Positions 8,501 to 16,067 of a stretch of DNA of 44,458 bases are shown piece by piece. Each line of letters begins with the position of its first letter. The first letter of the stretch is position 1. The DNA is taken from IMG/VR virus record IMGVR_UViG_3300010299_000011, positions 1 through 44,458 of that record, one strand, 5' to 3'. The stretch is from a virus. The position numbers and the translations under genes were made by a program. The notes below the pieces were generated by a model. It was given only the letters and a program-made list of their open reading frames with translations. It was not told the origin of the DNA and did not search any database.

Positions 8501-9252
8501 CCGGCAATACCGCCAGTCAGTGAGATCGGAGTGCCTCGCTTAGCGAACGGCAGGCGGAACTCCATACTGCTCGCGGCCAGTTGTGAAAGAGAGTCGTTGG
8601 CGTCAATGCCAAGACTGGTGGCGGCGTCTTCAAACTCTGGCCGCAGATTGCGCCCGTACGCCTCTTGGTACTGTGAAAGGATGTCTCCTGCAGTCGATGA
8701 CCGCAGGTACTCACGGACTCCCTTGTTCTGTCTCCGGGCCAGCAGTGCTGCGTTTTCTAAAGCGCCAGAGCGAGCGAGCGCTTTTCCGGCGTTGGTGTAA
8801 GCGCCACGCCCCAAAAGGGAAAGGGGGTTCAAATAAGTGAACGGGTCCAGCCCCACCTCGGCCGCAAAGCCGGCGATCCAGTTCCCCCAATTGTCGTCTT
8901 CGCCAACGAGGTTGTATTGGCGAAGAAGCTCTCGGCCGGTGACACGTTCGTCCGAAGATTCCCACAGTGCGGAAAGCCCTTTCGCCGGCCCCCCGGACAA
9001 GGTTCCGCGTACGACAGAGCCTGGCGTGTCCAATAGCCAACCCAGCCCTGCGATTCCAGAAGAAGCACTGTTGGCGAGTTTGCTGAGAAGACTGCTCTTC
9101 TGGTCTTCGTCCATGAGGTCTGTCAAAGACTCACGGTACGGCCGGTTCTCCCCGAAAGCCCTGAGTTCAGCAAGACGACGCAGCTCTCCGTCTGGGTCGT
9201 AAATGTCGTAGAGAGGCGAACTCAGGTACCGGACCTCCACCACCTCGCCCAC
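5506..9252 (-). CDS. Large probable internal virion / DNA-ejection protein
   Basis: 1248 residues, the largest product of the window. The first start is GTG 9252, overlapping the upstream gene by 31 bases; in-frame GTGs at 9243 and 9240 are alternatives. Sequence features: GLDPFTYLNPLSLLGRGA (about residues 132-149), a long Gln/Lys coiled coil (near residues 540-620, KQLKKLQKQLQQQQ), and a C-terminal part with FYSFPRGITPL. No enzyme motif is recognised. Size, coiled coil and position after the nozzle genes match internal core proteins that podoviruses eject into the cell, but no specific homologue is recognised. Confidence 0.7.
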   Translation of the reverse strand: MGEVVEVRYLSSPLYDIYDPDGELRRLAELRAFGENRPYRESLTDLMDEDQKSSLLSKLANSASSGIAGLGWLLDTPGSVVRGTLSGGPAKGLSALWESSDERVTGRELLRQYNLVGEDDNWGNWIAGFAAEVGLDPFTYLNPLSLLGRGAYTNAGKALARSGALENAALLARRQNKGVREYLRSSTAGDILSQYQEAYGRNLRPEFEDAATSLGIDANDSLSQLAASSMEFRLPFAKRGTPISLTGGIAGDALARFFDTAGEASKRIPGVAPIVNRATRFFDTSVMGALDPDSQWRNREAFAQARNARRDIQEQYTQLQYRASTADVSALPAEFGDDLRSFNSQRIQNSLADYAEANGDISKLIDQQAARAISMVPEWQAVRDAFTQRIADAVADAQARGVKLRKFDGASGFFPSQRKTFEVEARPDIPEGRLGKRERRYTSGQRALNLEDNLGRSRDPAYDLPMRRQALRQLMGGDEGRALQQTLLNSDDATAVAALEQQWEKLNQSTGGLMGRMYGGAEDAIAKTQQRIAELQASPGLSSKQRNQVTRKLRQLQKELQSGGTDVDLADAVKSDRRTAAKQLKKLQKQLQQQQDTLAGYKVKLVDQLRMADTQFADQGLGLFDNSAFQDMLRYDLGRARVNANADAVIDNLARISTQGNAEAVVGGGGITLTQAGERLGFVPKQFREAMLQRHGIDADEMLVTERQIEDLKQLMPPGPPASDSPLGRLYRSFTNAFKIGALANPAYHVRNAYSGQYATASQGIANPLTILSNAVTGLRAGMGNEQALLTKIRNIPRYQRAAAAYRKLMPSASQADVDKEILAQFQGEYARNRLGQGQVVGDVEGAAEAPGLYLGSGYKPTNWFGQGGVFNIPKTREQLRDFFTVRGVDFTGSLTSDRRAPQVTRNPLLQLHESTAARVEDANRMGVYLSALQRGASPDEAARLVFESQIDYSPEAFTAGEAALKRLVPFYSFPRGITPLVASNTIYRPGGLQGQTIRAINSGSRSGEDYFVPEHLRKQVSIPFPYPRENEELQSYLTGIDLPFTGVVNYFTPGTGNTPLQVLLDTIQKTGINLAGDLNPVPKLAIEGLFGKQLYSGRDLNDLYSVFEQSLGKDGAYLEQAVMNLVPGASKLLPAYRTAIDDRLTPLERLTKVVLNNSGLGKLADVNSQQAMDRAARDTVTRLLETTSGARTYENINIPAEELAKMGPQEQEMYLLYRVIQSEASKRARERKRAEQMQDPMQLLGVV

Positions 9253-10808
9253 CCACGGGCAGCAGCGAGCTGCGCCTCCGCAGGGCTGTAGCCAAAATTA
9301 TTTACCAAGAAGTTGGCAAAATCTTGTTTGCTATTAAAGCCTCGGCTCATTTCGACCAGATACTCAATCCCCTCGGGAGTGTTCCAGCTACCGTTGGCGC
9401 CGTTTTCAACATCCACTCGCCCCTGCGGAGGTGGTGTCCGGGTTTCCGGGTTAAGGCCTTGCATGATTGCTGGCAAGAGCGCGTTCTGTAGCCCGCGTGA
9501 CGCCAGCCCTGCGGCTTCTTCCATGTTGCGCGCATCCACCTCTGCCGCCAGCCTGCCGCCAGGCATGGTGTACTCTAAAGCACGCCTCTGGTTTTCCGTC
9601 AGATCAAACTCGCCTTGGTCGCCAATGAGGTCGAATGCGTTGCCCAAGTTCTGGCTAGGATTTGGACCGGCAAGCATGTCGTCCATAGAGGCCCGGCGGC
9701 GACGGCCGGCTTGCTCCGTGGCTCGCCTAAAGGAGCCCTTATCCCTAAACAGCTGTTCCCAGGTGTCCGGATTGGCGCGGCGAATCTCTACGGCGTCCTC
9801 GTACGGAATACCAGCGCGGGTCGCTAGCCGAACGAATCGTTGATCTTCAGCACGCTGGTCCAATTGTTCCTGAAGGCCTTCACCGGGGCGATAAACAACC
9901 GCTTGGCCGTTGCGCCCAAAGCGACCGCCCTGTGCTCCAACGGGAGTATTCACCACGGTCGGCACCCACCCCTTTGCCTCAAGGTCCGGGCGCTCCCCGA
10001 GACGGCCCCTCGTTCCCTGGAGTTCCGGAAACCCACCAACTATGCCGTCGCCTTGGTTGGCAGCCGTAGGATTGAAGGCTCCGGCGGCAACAGAATAGCC
10101 GACCGTTCCGTCGTCGCTAAACACCGGGACCATTCCCCTCGGGTACATGTCACGGTCACGCTCTGAGGGGAGCACGCCTACGGTGGTGCCAGTGGCGTCC
10201 TGTATCGGCTTGCGTTCGTCGTATGCGAGGGATTCTTCGACGGTCCCGAATTCGCGCGGAGCGGCCGCGCTGTTATCGAACCCACGCGGACCTGGAGCTG
10301 TACTTCTGCTTGCGCCGGCGGCTGCAAACTCTGCGTCACTGCGGTCCTCGGCTGCAATTGCTTGCTCTTCTTGCCACTGCTCAAATCCCCGTGGGCCGTC
10401 ATATCCCAGTTCTTGGTACGGATGCATAACGCCATCGGCTTCCAGGCCACGCATCCGTCGACCTTCAGACCGCTTCCATCTTTCAAAGTCGTACTGCTCG
10501 TCTGTCATCCCGGGTTCGTATGCCAAGATGTCGTCGTCTTCAGTCCAACCGGGCTGGCCGGGCAGAGGGTTCGATGGGCCACCCATCTCCAGCTGGCGGC
10601 CTCTGCGCTTCAGCGTGTCGGTGTATGCTTGCGGCGTCAGGTCTGTCAGATCGACCTCAGGGGCGCCATCCATCCGGCTCTCAGCGGCCGGAGGTGGCTG
10701 AAGGGAAACGCGGGCTGCTTCTGCCGCAGCCTGCTCTTGAGTCATCGGGATGCCTCGGCTCGCAGCCTCCTCCATAATGGCTGCGGTCAGTTCAGCTACG
10801 GTGGCCAT
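9222..10808 (-). CDS. Hypothetical virion-associated protein
   Basis: 528 residues, start ATG 10808 coupled to the upstream stop by TGATG. The N-terminus has alternating Ala-rich helices; the centre contains Pro/Gly-rich and acidic segments with DERKPIQDATGTTVG and FSDDGTVGYSV-type strands; the C-terminal 60 residues (FNSKQDFANFLVNNFGYSPAEAQ) form a helical unit resembling short SLH- or EF-type helical pairs. No family is recognised. Its place among the late genes between the tail nozzle and the large ejection-like protein suggests an internal virion protein. Confidence 0.65.
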   Translation of the reverse strand: MATVAELTAAIMEEAASRGIPMTQEQAAAEAARVSLQPPPAAESRMDGAPEVDLTDLTPQAYTDTLKRRGRQLEMGGPSNPLPGQPGWTEDDDILAYEPGMTDEQYDFERWKRSEGRRMRGLEADGVMHPYQELGYDGPRGFEQWQEEQAIAAEDRSDAEFAAAGASRSTAPGPRGFDNSAAAPREFGTVEESLAYDERKPIQDATGTTVGVLPSERDRDMYPRGMVPVFSDDGTVGYSVAAGAFNPTAANQGDGIVGGFPELQGTRGRLGERPDLEAKGWVPTVVNTPVGAQGGRFGRNGQAVVYRPGEGLQEQLDQRAEDQRFVRLATRAGIPYEDAVEIRRANPDTWEQLFRDKGSFRRATEQAGRRRRASMDDMLAGPNPSQNLGNAFDLIGDQGEFDLTENQRRALEYTMPGGRLAAEVDARNMEEAAGLASRGLQNALLPAIMQGLNPETRTPPPQGRVDVENGANGSWNTPEGIEYLVEMSRGFNSKQDFANFLVNNFGYSPAEAQLAAARGWARWWRSGT

Positions 10809-11845
10809 CAGTAACCTCTCATTCTTCGGCGGTCTTGCATTTCACTGGAGGCTCGCTGGGCTCTCGCTGGGCCGTTTTCAATGACGGCACGGCGTTCCAT
10901 ATCCGTCATGCTGACGATGCCGCGTGCGATACCTTCGGCACGCTCTGGTTCGACGCCAGCATCCAGCAGTACATCTCTGGTGCGAGCCTGCGGCGTGCCC
11001 GGCCGCAGCTCGTAATCCATGGATCGTTCGCCCTGAGTGGCGTACAACTCGCCTTCTGGGCGAGGCGGCTTGCGTGCGCTCTGTGTACGGCCCATCATCT
11101 GGTCGACGATGGCTGCGGCTTGCGCTTGCACCTCTCGCATTGGCTGGTCAACAGGCGGTAGGGAGTCGTTCTCGCTTGTCTCCGGCGTAGCTTCCTCGGG
11201 CCGCACCTGCACCTCGTCGCCTTGCAAGGCGTCGTACAGAAGTTTTCCGCCGGCAGCGGCACCGACAGCACCGCCGACGAGGGGCCACTTACTGCCGCCA
11301 CGCCCTCCCGTGCGAGGCGTCTGCCGAACCGTAATAGTGCCTGGCTGCGGCACAGACAGGCCCATGGGGTCAAACTGCTGCGGCGGAACGCCGCCTCCCA
11401 TCTGAAACCCCGCCTCCGCCCCCGGATACCGCAAGACCTCGCGGCTCCCCGCAGGCATCAGTTCGCCGGCAGAGTCTGTAGGAACCCTGCCTCCGTACAT
11501 TCCCGTTTGAAATCCAGCTTCAGGGCCGGGAAAGTTGTTGCGAGCAAGTTGCCTGTCGCTTGGGATGCTGCGGGGAATCTTCCCTGACCGGGCGACATAG
11601 CTCATTCCCTCCAAGACTGCGGCAGGGTCGCCGAGCTTAATGCGCGCCGCCAAATCGCTTGGCAGCGCCGCAAGAACATCGGGCTGCATAAGGATGGGCG
11701 CGGCAGCGTCAAACATGGCGTTGCCCATTTCTTCGGCACGCCGAGCGGCGTTGCCGGTAGCCCTCGCACGGTTAGCGCCGGTTGCGGCATCCGCCCCTTT
11801 CATTATGTTGCCAACTTGCGTCAGGCCTTTGCCAAAGTCTGCCAT
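10808..11845 (-). CDS. Hypothetical virion-associated protein with glycine-rich hydrophobic segment
   Basis: 345 residues. The Ala-rich N-terminus (about 1-65) is helical. Around residues 185-205 WPLVGGAVGAAAGGKLLYDA forms one short GxxxG-like hydrophobic segment. The C-terminal half is charged and contains LDAGVEPERAEGIARGIV, a UBA-like helical stretch. A PGPEAGFQTG / PGAEAGFQMG repeat occurs near residues 107-153. The hydrophobic segment suggests a membrane-interacting ejection component, as in podovirus internal proteins; this is inference. The start follows the previous stop after a 3-base gap, with weak ribosome-binding sequence. Confidence 0.62.
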   Translation of the reverse strand: MADFGKGLTQVGNIMKGADAATGANRARATGNAARRAEEMGNAMFDAAAPILMQPDVLAALPSDLAARIKLGDPAAVLEGMSYVARSGKIPRSIPSDRQLARNNFPGPEAGFQTGMYGGRVPTDSAGELMPAGSREVLRYPGAEAGFQMGGGVPPQQFDPMGLSVPQPGTITVRQTPRTGGRGGSKWPLVGGAVGAAAGGKLLYDALQGDEVQVRPEEATPETSENDSLPPVDQPMREVQAQAAAIVDQMMGRTQSARKPPRPEGELYATQGERSMDYELRPGTPQARTRDVLLDAGVEPERAEGIARGIVSMTDMERRAVIENGPARAQRASSEMQDRRRMRGY

Positions 11846-11848
11846 AAG

Positions 11849-12424
11849 TTACATGCGCCTCTTGTTTGCGTTTCGCAAAAGCTCTAGTGTCTTTTGGTTG
11901 GGTTGGGATGTCGTCGAAGGGGGGGGCGGCGGCGGCTCTGTCGCCATTTCGTTTGGCTCTTGGCTGCGGCGGTACAACTCGTACAGCAGTCCGGTGCCGG
12001 CGATTCCAGCGCCGACCTCCCATGCACGCATATTCCGATCCCTGTCCCTAAGAATTGTCCGGATAGCGTCTCCGAGGGGCTCTTGCGGAGGAGGCGGGGA
12101 GCTTCCGCCAGCGTACCGATGTCTCCCTGTTCCCCGGACCCGAACGCCCCCGCTAGTAATCATGTCGCCGCCTTCCGGTGCTGTCGGAGCTAGCGCACCC
12201 TTGGAAGGAGGCGGGCGGCTTCCGCTTCCGCTGCCACCCGCTAGCGGCGTCCGCAGTTGCGGCGCAGCGGCGATCATCTCCTGAACCGCCTCGTCCATCT
12301 TGCCTGCAGCAATCAGTTGTTGGACCTGAGGCGGCAAATCCCTGGCACTGGCGATGTTAAAATTACGCGCAAACCGCTCCAAAAGGTCGTCAACAACACG
12401 GACGGCTTTTCTGGTCTTGGCCAT
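11849..12424 (-). CDS. Hypothetical protein, Pro/Gly-rich
   Basis: 191 residues, start ATG coupled to the previous stop by TAATG. A basic N-terminal helix is followed by a Gly/Ser/Pro linker, a short hydrophobic GAGIAGTGLLYELY segment (about residues 139-153) and a polyproline tail. The layout mirrors the next protein downstream (helical head, linker, one short hydrophobic stretch), suggesting both act in the same assembly. No family recognised. Confidence 0.6.
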   Translation of the reverse strand: MAKTRKAVRVVDDLLERFARNFNIASARDLPPQVQQLIAAGKMDEAVQEMIAAAPQLRTPLAGGSGSGSRPPPSKGALAPTAPEGGDMITSGGVRVRGTGRHRYAGGSSPPPPQEPLGDAIRTILRDRDRNMRAWEVGAGIAGTGLLYELYRRSQEPNEMATEPPPPPPSTTSQPNQKTLELLRNANKRRM

Positions 12425-12645
12425 TAGTCGTCAATCCCCTCTTCGTCTTCAACCTCGGGCGTCTCGGGCTTGCCGTGCATTTCCTCGTCCAAGTCAGCCA
12501 GATCGTTTTTTTCTGGCTTGCGCTTTTTCTGGTTCAGCTGATTCAATATCTTCTGCTCTTCTCCGTCATCGGCGGCGAGCAGCTGACCGACGAGCCGCTT
12601 CAGCGCGCCCTTGGTCAAATCGTCCAACGAAAAATCTGCCTTCAT
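12424..12645 (-). CDS. Small acidic hypothetical protein
   Basis: 73 residues, ATGA overlap with the upstream stop and TAATG with the downstream start. Charged throughout: an N-terminal helix (LDDLTKGALKRLVGQLL), a Gln/Lys middle and a strongly acidic tail ending EDEEGIDD. It could be a chaperone-like or scaffold-like accessory of the internal virion proteins; function unknown. Confidence 0.6.
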   Translation of the reverse strand: MKADFSLDDLTKGALKRLVGQLLAADDGEEQKILNQLNQKKRKPEKNDLADLDEEMHGKPETPEVEDEEGIDD

Positions 12646-13133
12646 TGCAGTAAAGCTCCGAGGAGTCCGCGTGAATTATCGGCTGCCTGCATGGCTGACA
12701 GCTGCTGTGCCGGGTTCGCTGCTTGGGGTGAGCGCCCAAAGGCACCCCCGAGCATCCCCGCCAACGCCTGCTGGTTTTGAAGCGCCCGCATTTGATCGGC
12801 GTACATCTGCTGCGCATTGAAGCCGGATAGTGCCAGGGCGTTTTGCTCTTGCGCCTGTCGACCGGCAAGTAAGGCGTTGGCGTTGTATTCGGCGTTGCCG
12901 GCGTCAGCGGAATAAGCCCTAGCAATGCCATCGGCCAGATTCGCCGCAGCGTCGATACCGGCTTGGTTCATCTGGGCGCCGCCGCGTGAAAGCCCTCCCC
13001 GGTCGTAGTCTTTCACCGTGTAGCGAGGATCACCAGCAGCAAGCGCGGCCGCGTATGCGTTGTTGAACTGAGCGTCCCGATGCTGTTGCGTGATGCCACT
13101 CGGAGGCTGTTGTCTTGTCTGGACGTAGTTCAA
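12642..13133 (-). CDS. Hypothetical virion protein, Ala/Gln-rich, TTG start
   Basis: 163 residues. The start is TTG (13131-13133): GGAGGG sits 5-6 bases upstream and the codon overlaps the preceding stop as TTGA, so no ATG downstream is favoured. Composition is Ala, Asn and Gln rich with helical heptads (GFNAQQMYADQMRALQNQQ). The composition matches the 556- and 107-residue proteins encoded just upstream, suggesting they are components of one structure. Function unknown. Confidence 0.65.
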   Translation of the reverse strand: MNYVQTRQQPPSGITQQHRDAQFNNAYAAALAAGDPRYTVKDYDRGGLSRGGAQMNQAGIDAAANLADGIARAYSADAGNAEYNANALLAGRQAQEQNALALSGFNAQQMYADQMRALQNQQALAGMLGGAFGRSPQAANPAQQLSAMQAADNSRGLLGALLQ

Positions 13134-13453
13134 AAAAGCCCTCCGATGATGTTGTTACGGAGTCCTCGCATTAGGTCCAAGCGACTCTGGTGAACGTCCT
13201 GCTGTTGGTCACGCTGGCCGGCGAGTGTGTTTAGTCCTTGGAGCACCAGCGCGTTTTGTGCGCGTTGGAAGTCCAAGCCGTAATCGGTGTTGCCCCTGTC
13301 CCTGGCCACGTTGTAATCCGCCGCCGCTTGGCCAGCGCGGGAATTGAAAGCATCGGTGTGCGATGCCGGATACTCTCCGTACGGACTCACAAGCCCGTCC
13401 AGTGGGCGGTACTTCGGCGGCGCGCTTTGTAACGATGACTGGTAGCTATACAT
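13130..13453 (-). CDS. Hypothetical virion protein, small
   Basis: 107 residues from ATG 13453 (MYSYQSS), overlapping the upstream stop by 8 bases. No clear ribosome-binding site; an in-frame ATG at 13510 would add 19 residues inside the neighbouring gene. It has a Tyr/Pro-rich N-terminus, a helical Ala/Arg/Gln centre and a C-terminal LRNNIIGGLF. It resembles the next protein in style (both end in short hydrophobic GG-containing tails: NNIIGGLF and RGLLGALLQ). Function unknown. Confidence 0.58.
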   Translation of the reverse strand: MYSYQSSLQSAPPKYRPLDGLVSPYGEYPASHTDAFNSRAGQAAADYNVARDRGNTDYGLDFQRAQNALVLQGLNTLAGQRDQQQDVHQSRLDLMRGLRNNIIGGLF

Positions 13454-15116
13454 TCTGATATGCGAACGTGGGGCGTTTAAGTGGAGCACCAGAGCGACGG
13501 GTCCGGCCATCCGGAGAAACCCAGTTACGGGTGTCGTAGTCGAATGTCCAACCGAGATCGGAATACCGCTGGGCGTCCTCCTGAAGTGGCAGGGTGCGGT
13601 CGAACCTGGGGATCAAGCCACCGAGCCGACCTTCGCTTTCGTAGTTGCCGCCCATCCAGCTGCCGATGGAGTCGTCATACAGTCCCTGGACGTCGCCGCG
13701 TGCCGTGCCGGCGCCGCGTGTGATGTCACCTCTCACATCACCAATGTTTCGATTTGTCTCGCCAAACCCGGACTGCATGTTCCCGGCCAAGCCGCCGAGG
13801 ATGTTGTTTGCGTCCCCATACCCCTGCGACAACAAGCCCATCGCCTGGGACTGCGGCGAGTTGGCGAGGGTGGAGCGGGCGTTGTTGTAGTATTGATTCA
13901 TTCCTCGGCCGGAGCTGTCGTACCCTTGCTGTCCTAGCGCCAGCAGCCCCATCAGCGCTTGGTTCGCCATCATTCCCGGAATGTCACGGCCACCGGCAAC
14001 GTACTGGTCCGTTGCTGGGTCGTAGTAACCCTCGTTAGCCCTGTTCAGCGCGCCCACGCCCGTGTTGTATCCGGCCATCAGAGCGTCACGGTCGCCGGTA
14101 TCCATTGCAGAGTTGCGTGCGTTGTCGATCCCGCCGAATCCGGTGTTGATGCCAGCCATGCCGGCGGCGAGCGCGGCGTTGAAGGCATCCATTTGTGGGC
14201 CGGTGTACTGGCTGGCACGGTCGGACTTCCCGGCTTCCGACTCGCTGGAGCCGCTGGAGACTGACGATCCATCCCGCCAGCCCCCCATACCGTATCCCCC
14301 GCCGCCATAGCCGCCGTAACTGCCAGAGGCAATAGCGCCCTCAGGGCCGGAAGCATTGAAGCCGCCGCCGCCGTATCCGCCGCCGCCATCGCCATACATG
14401 TTGGCGTAGTCAGAGGATGTGGCGTTGGTCTGCTGGCGGTTGCGAGCAAACTGGTCAGACGAGGTGTCGATCTGAGAGAACTGCGAAGCGCCCAGCCCGG
14501 CGCCGCCGAGTTGCGCTGCGGTCCCTCCAAGCGCAGCGTATGCGTTTCCGAGATTGGAAAGCGCGTTGTTGCGACTCTGGCCGAGCGCCGACAAAGCGCT
14601 CTGATTGCCGCCGATTGCCTGGCCCATCGCCAAGTTGTAGGCCTGTTGCTGCAAACCGTAGGCCCCAAGCGCGGAGTTCATTGCAGACCCGTAGGCGCCC
14701 AGCGCGCCAGAGCCGATGTTTCCGATAGCGACCTGCCGCGCGGCTTCTGCTGCGCTGTTTGCAGCATACGGGTCTTGGCCGGCAGCCAAGCCCTGGAGTC
14801 CTTGAGAATAGGAAGCGTAGTTGTTTGCCGCGTTGTTTCCAAGGCTGCCCATTCCGGCTTGGAAGTTGCCGTAGGTGTCGGCATAGTTGCCACCTTGCTG
14901 GCCAACGGTCCCAGCCATGTTGCCGTAGACGTTGCCCATGGTGTTGCCGAAGTTGGCTGGCTGGCTCCAGATCGTCCCGAGCACATTTCCGGCAGCGCCT
15001 GCATTGGCAGCGCCAACTTGCCCAGCGGCGCCTGCGTTGGCGGCGCGCACTTGGGCGTCGTTGTTAGCCTGGTTCATTCGCTCTTTGGAGCCGAGCACGT
15101 AGTTGATCGAAACCAT
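13446..15116 (-). CDS. Large Gly/Ala/Asn-rich virion protein
   Basis: 556 residues with a strong ribosome-binding site, AAGGAGA, before ATG 15116. Most of it is low-complexity helical sequence rich in Ala, Gly, Asn and Gln, with repeated GNMAG/GNVYG and NAGAAG units; a Gly/Tyr-rich hinge (about residues 243-282) divides it. Only the C-terminal 60 residues look globular: YSDLGWTFDYDTRNWVSPDGRTRR. Its position right after the nozzle and collagen-like genes suggests an internal or tail-associated structural protein. No family recognised. Confidence 0.68.
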   Translation of the reverse strand: MVSINYVLGSKERMNQANNDAQVRAANAGAAGQVGAANAGAAGNVLGTIWSQPANFGNTMGNVYGNMAGTVGQQGGNYADTYGNFQAGMGSLGNNAANNYASYSQGLQGLAAGQDPYAANSAAEAARQVAIGNIGSGALGAYGSAMNSALGAYGLQQQAYNLAMGQAIGGNQSALSALGQSRNNALSNLGNAYAALGGTAAQLGGAGLGASQFSQIDTSSDQFARNRQQTNATSSDYANMYGDGGGGYGGGGFNASGPEGAIASGSYGGYGGGGYGMGGWRDGSSVSSGSSESEAGKSDRASQYTGPQMDAFNAALAAGMAGINTGFGGIDNARNSAMDTGDRDALMAGYNTGVGALNRANEGYYDPATDQYVAGGRDIPGMMANQALMGLLALGQQGYDSSGRGMNQYYNNARSTLANSPQSQAMGLLSQGYGDANNILGGLAGNMQSGFGETNRNIGDVRGDITRGAGTARGDVQGLYDDSIGSWMGGNYESEGRLGGLIPRFDRTLPLQEDAQRYSDLGWTFDYDTRNWVSPDGRTRRSGAPLKRPTFAYQNV

Positions 15117-15155
15117 GGAAATCTCCTTATTTGGTAAGTGTCCGGGTCGGCGGCA

Positions 15156-16067
15156 TTACGCGCGGCGGCGAGGCACAAAAGCATCTCCAATTTGGAAGCC
15201 CTGCAGTGGCAATTGCTTAGCCGGTATTTCGATGGAAACAGGGTTAGTTGTTTCGGTCAGTGTGCATGTAGAAGGGTCGAATGTGTACGACTTCACATTG
15301 ACCGTAGTGGATAGTCCAGGGAAATCGACATACGGCCGTGTGCCAGAAATAAACGACCCCGTTGGCGGGTCCGGTGGCGGAGGAGCATTCGGCGGTGGGA
15401 ATGGCACAGAGATGAAACCACCTCCGCCAGGCGCGCCAGAAGAACCGGGTGCGCCGGGAGCACCGTCCCGGCCGTCCGAGCCAGAGTCGCCAGGCGGACC
15501 AGGCGGACCTTGGATTGGCCGACCATTGATATTGGTAACGCTTAGGTTCGTAGTGACACTGTTGTCTGTGTACGAGTTTCTGGTGATGCTGTTTTCGATG
15601 GTGGTGTTGCCACCGATGTAGTTGTTTGTGTCGCCGCCAAAGCTGTTGAATGTCAGGCTTGTTGGGAAGGAAAAGCTGGTGGGGTACAGATTGTTGTTGA
15701 TGGTTGTGTTTCCCCCGCCGCCGCCGCCGTCTACGAAACCGCTGCCTGGCGAAAGGTTCGGGGGCAATATTGGGTTGGGCTGGTAGGGGCCAGGGAAGAT
15801 GGGATTGAAATCGCCAAACACGGGCTGGAATAAGTTCAAATAGGCCGGGTCGTACGGCCCGAACTCCCGGAGAGTGACGGCGCGGTCCCCGCTTGCGTCG
15901 TACTCGCCCTGCCGGATAAAGGCACTTTGCGGCTGCACGCTGATGTCACCACGGTGCTCTAGCGGTTGGTTACAGTTGCCCAACGCCTGAGAGAATGACT
16001 TCAGCGTCTGCGCATCCATAGACTTCTGCAGCGCTCGCATCACCGAAGGCATGGTGCGTGTGAGCAT
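15156..16067 (-). CDS. Collagen-like structural protein
   Basis: 303 residues, TAATG-coupled to the nozzle gene. Residues 1-35 form a helix with NCNQPLEHRG; the middle has Pro/Phe-rich and Asn/Thr-rich repeats (NTTINNN, GGNTTIENSIT) typical of beta-helical fibre shafts; residues about 187-214 are an uninterrupted Gly-X-Y run (GPPGPPGDSGSDGRDG); the rest is a short C-terminal beta domain. Collagen-like runs trimerise phage fibres and appendages, so this is probably a trimeric tail or head appendage. Confidence 0.7.
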   Translation of the reverse strand: MLTRTMPSVMRALQKSMDAQTLKSFSQALGNCNQPLEHRGDISVQPQSAFIRQGEYDASGDRAVTLREFGPYDPAYLNLFQPVFGDFNPIFPGPYQPNPILPPNLSPGSGFVDGGGGGGNTTINNNLYPTSFSFPTSLTFNSFGGDTNNYIGGNTTIENSITRNSYTDNSVTTNLSVTNINGRPIQGPPGPPGDSGSDGRDGAPGAPGSSGAPGGGGFISVPFPPPNAPPPPDPPTGSFISGTRPYVDFPGLSTTVNVKSYTFDPSTCTLTETTNPVSIEIPAKQLPLQGFQIGDAFVPRRRA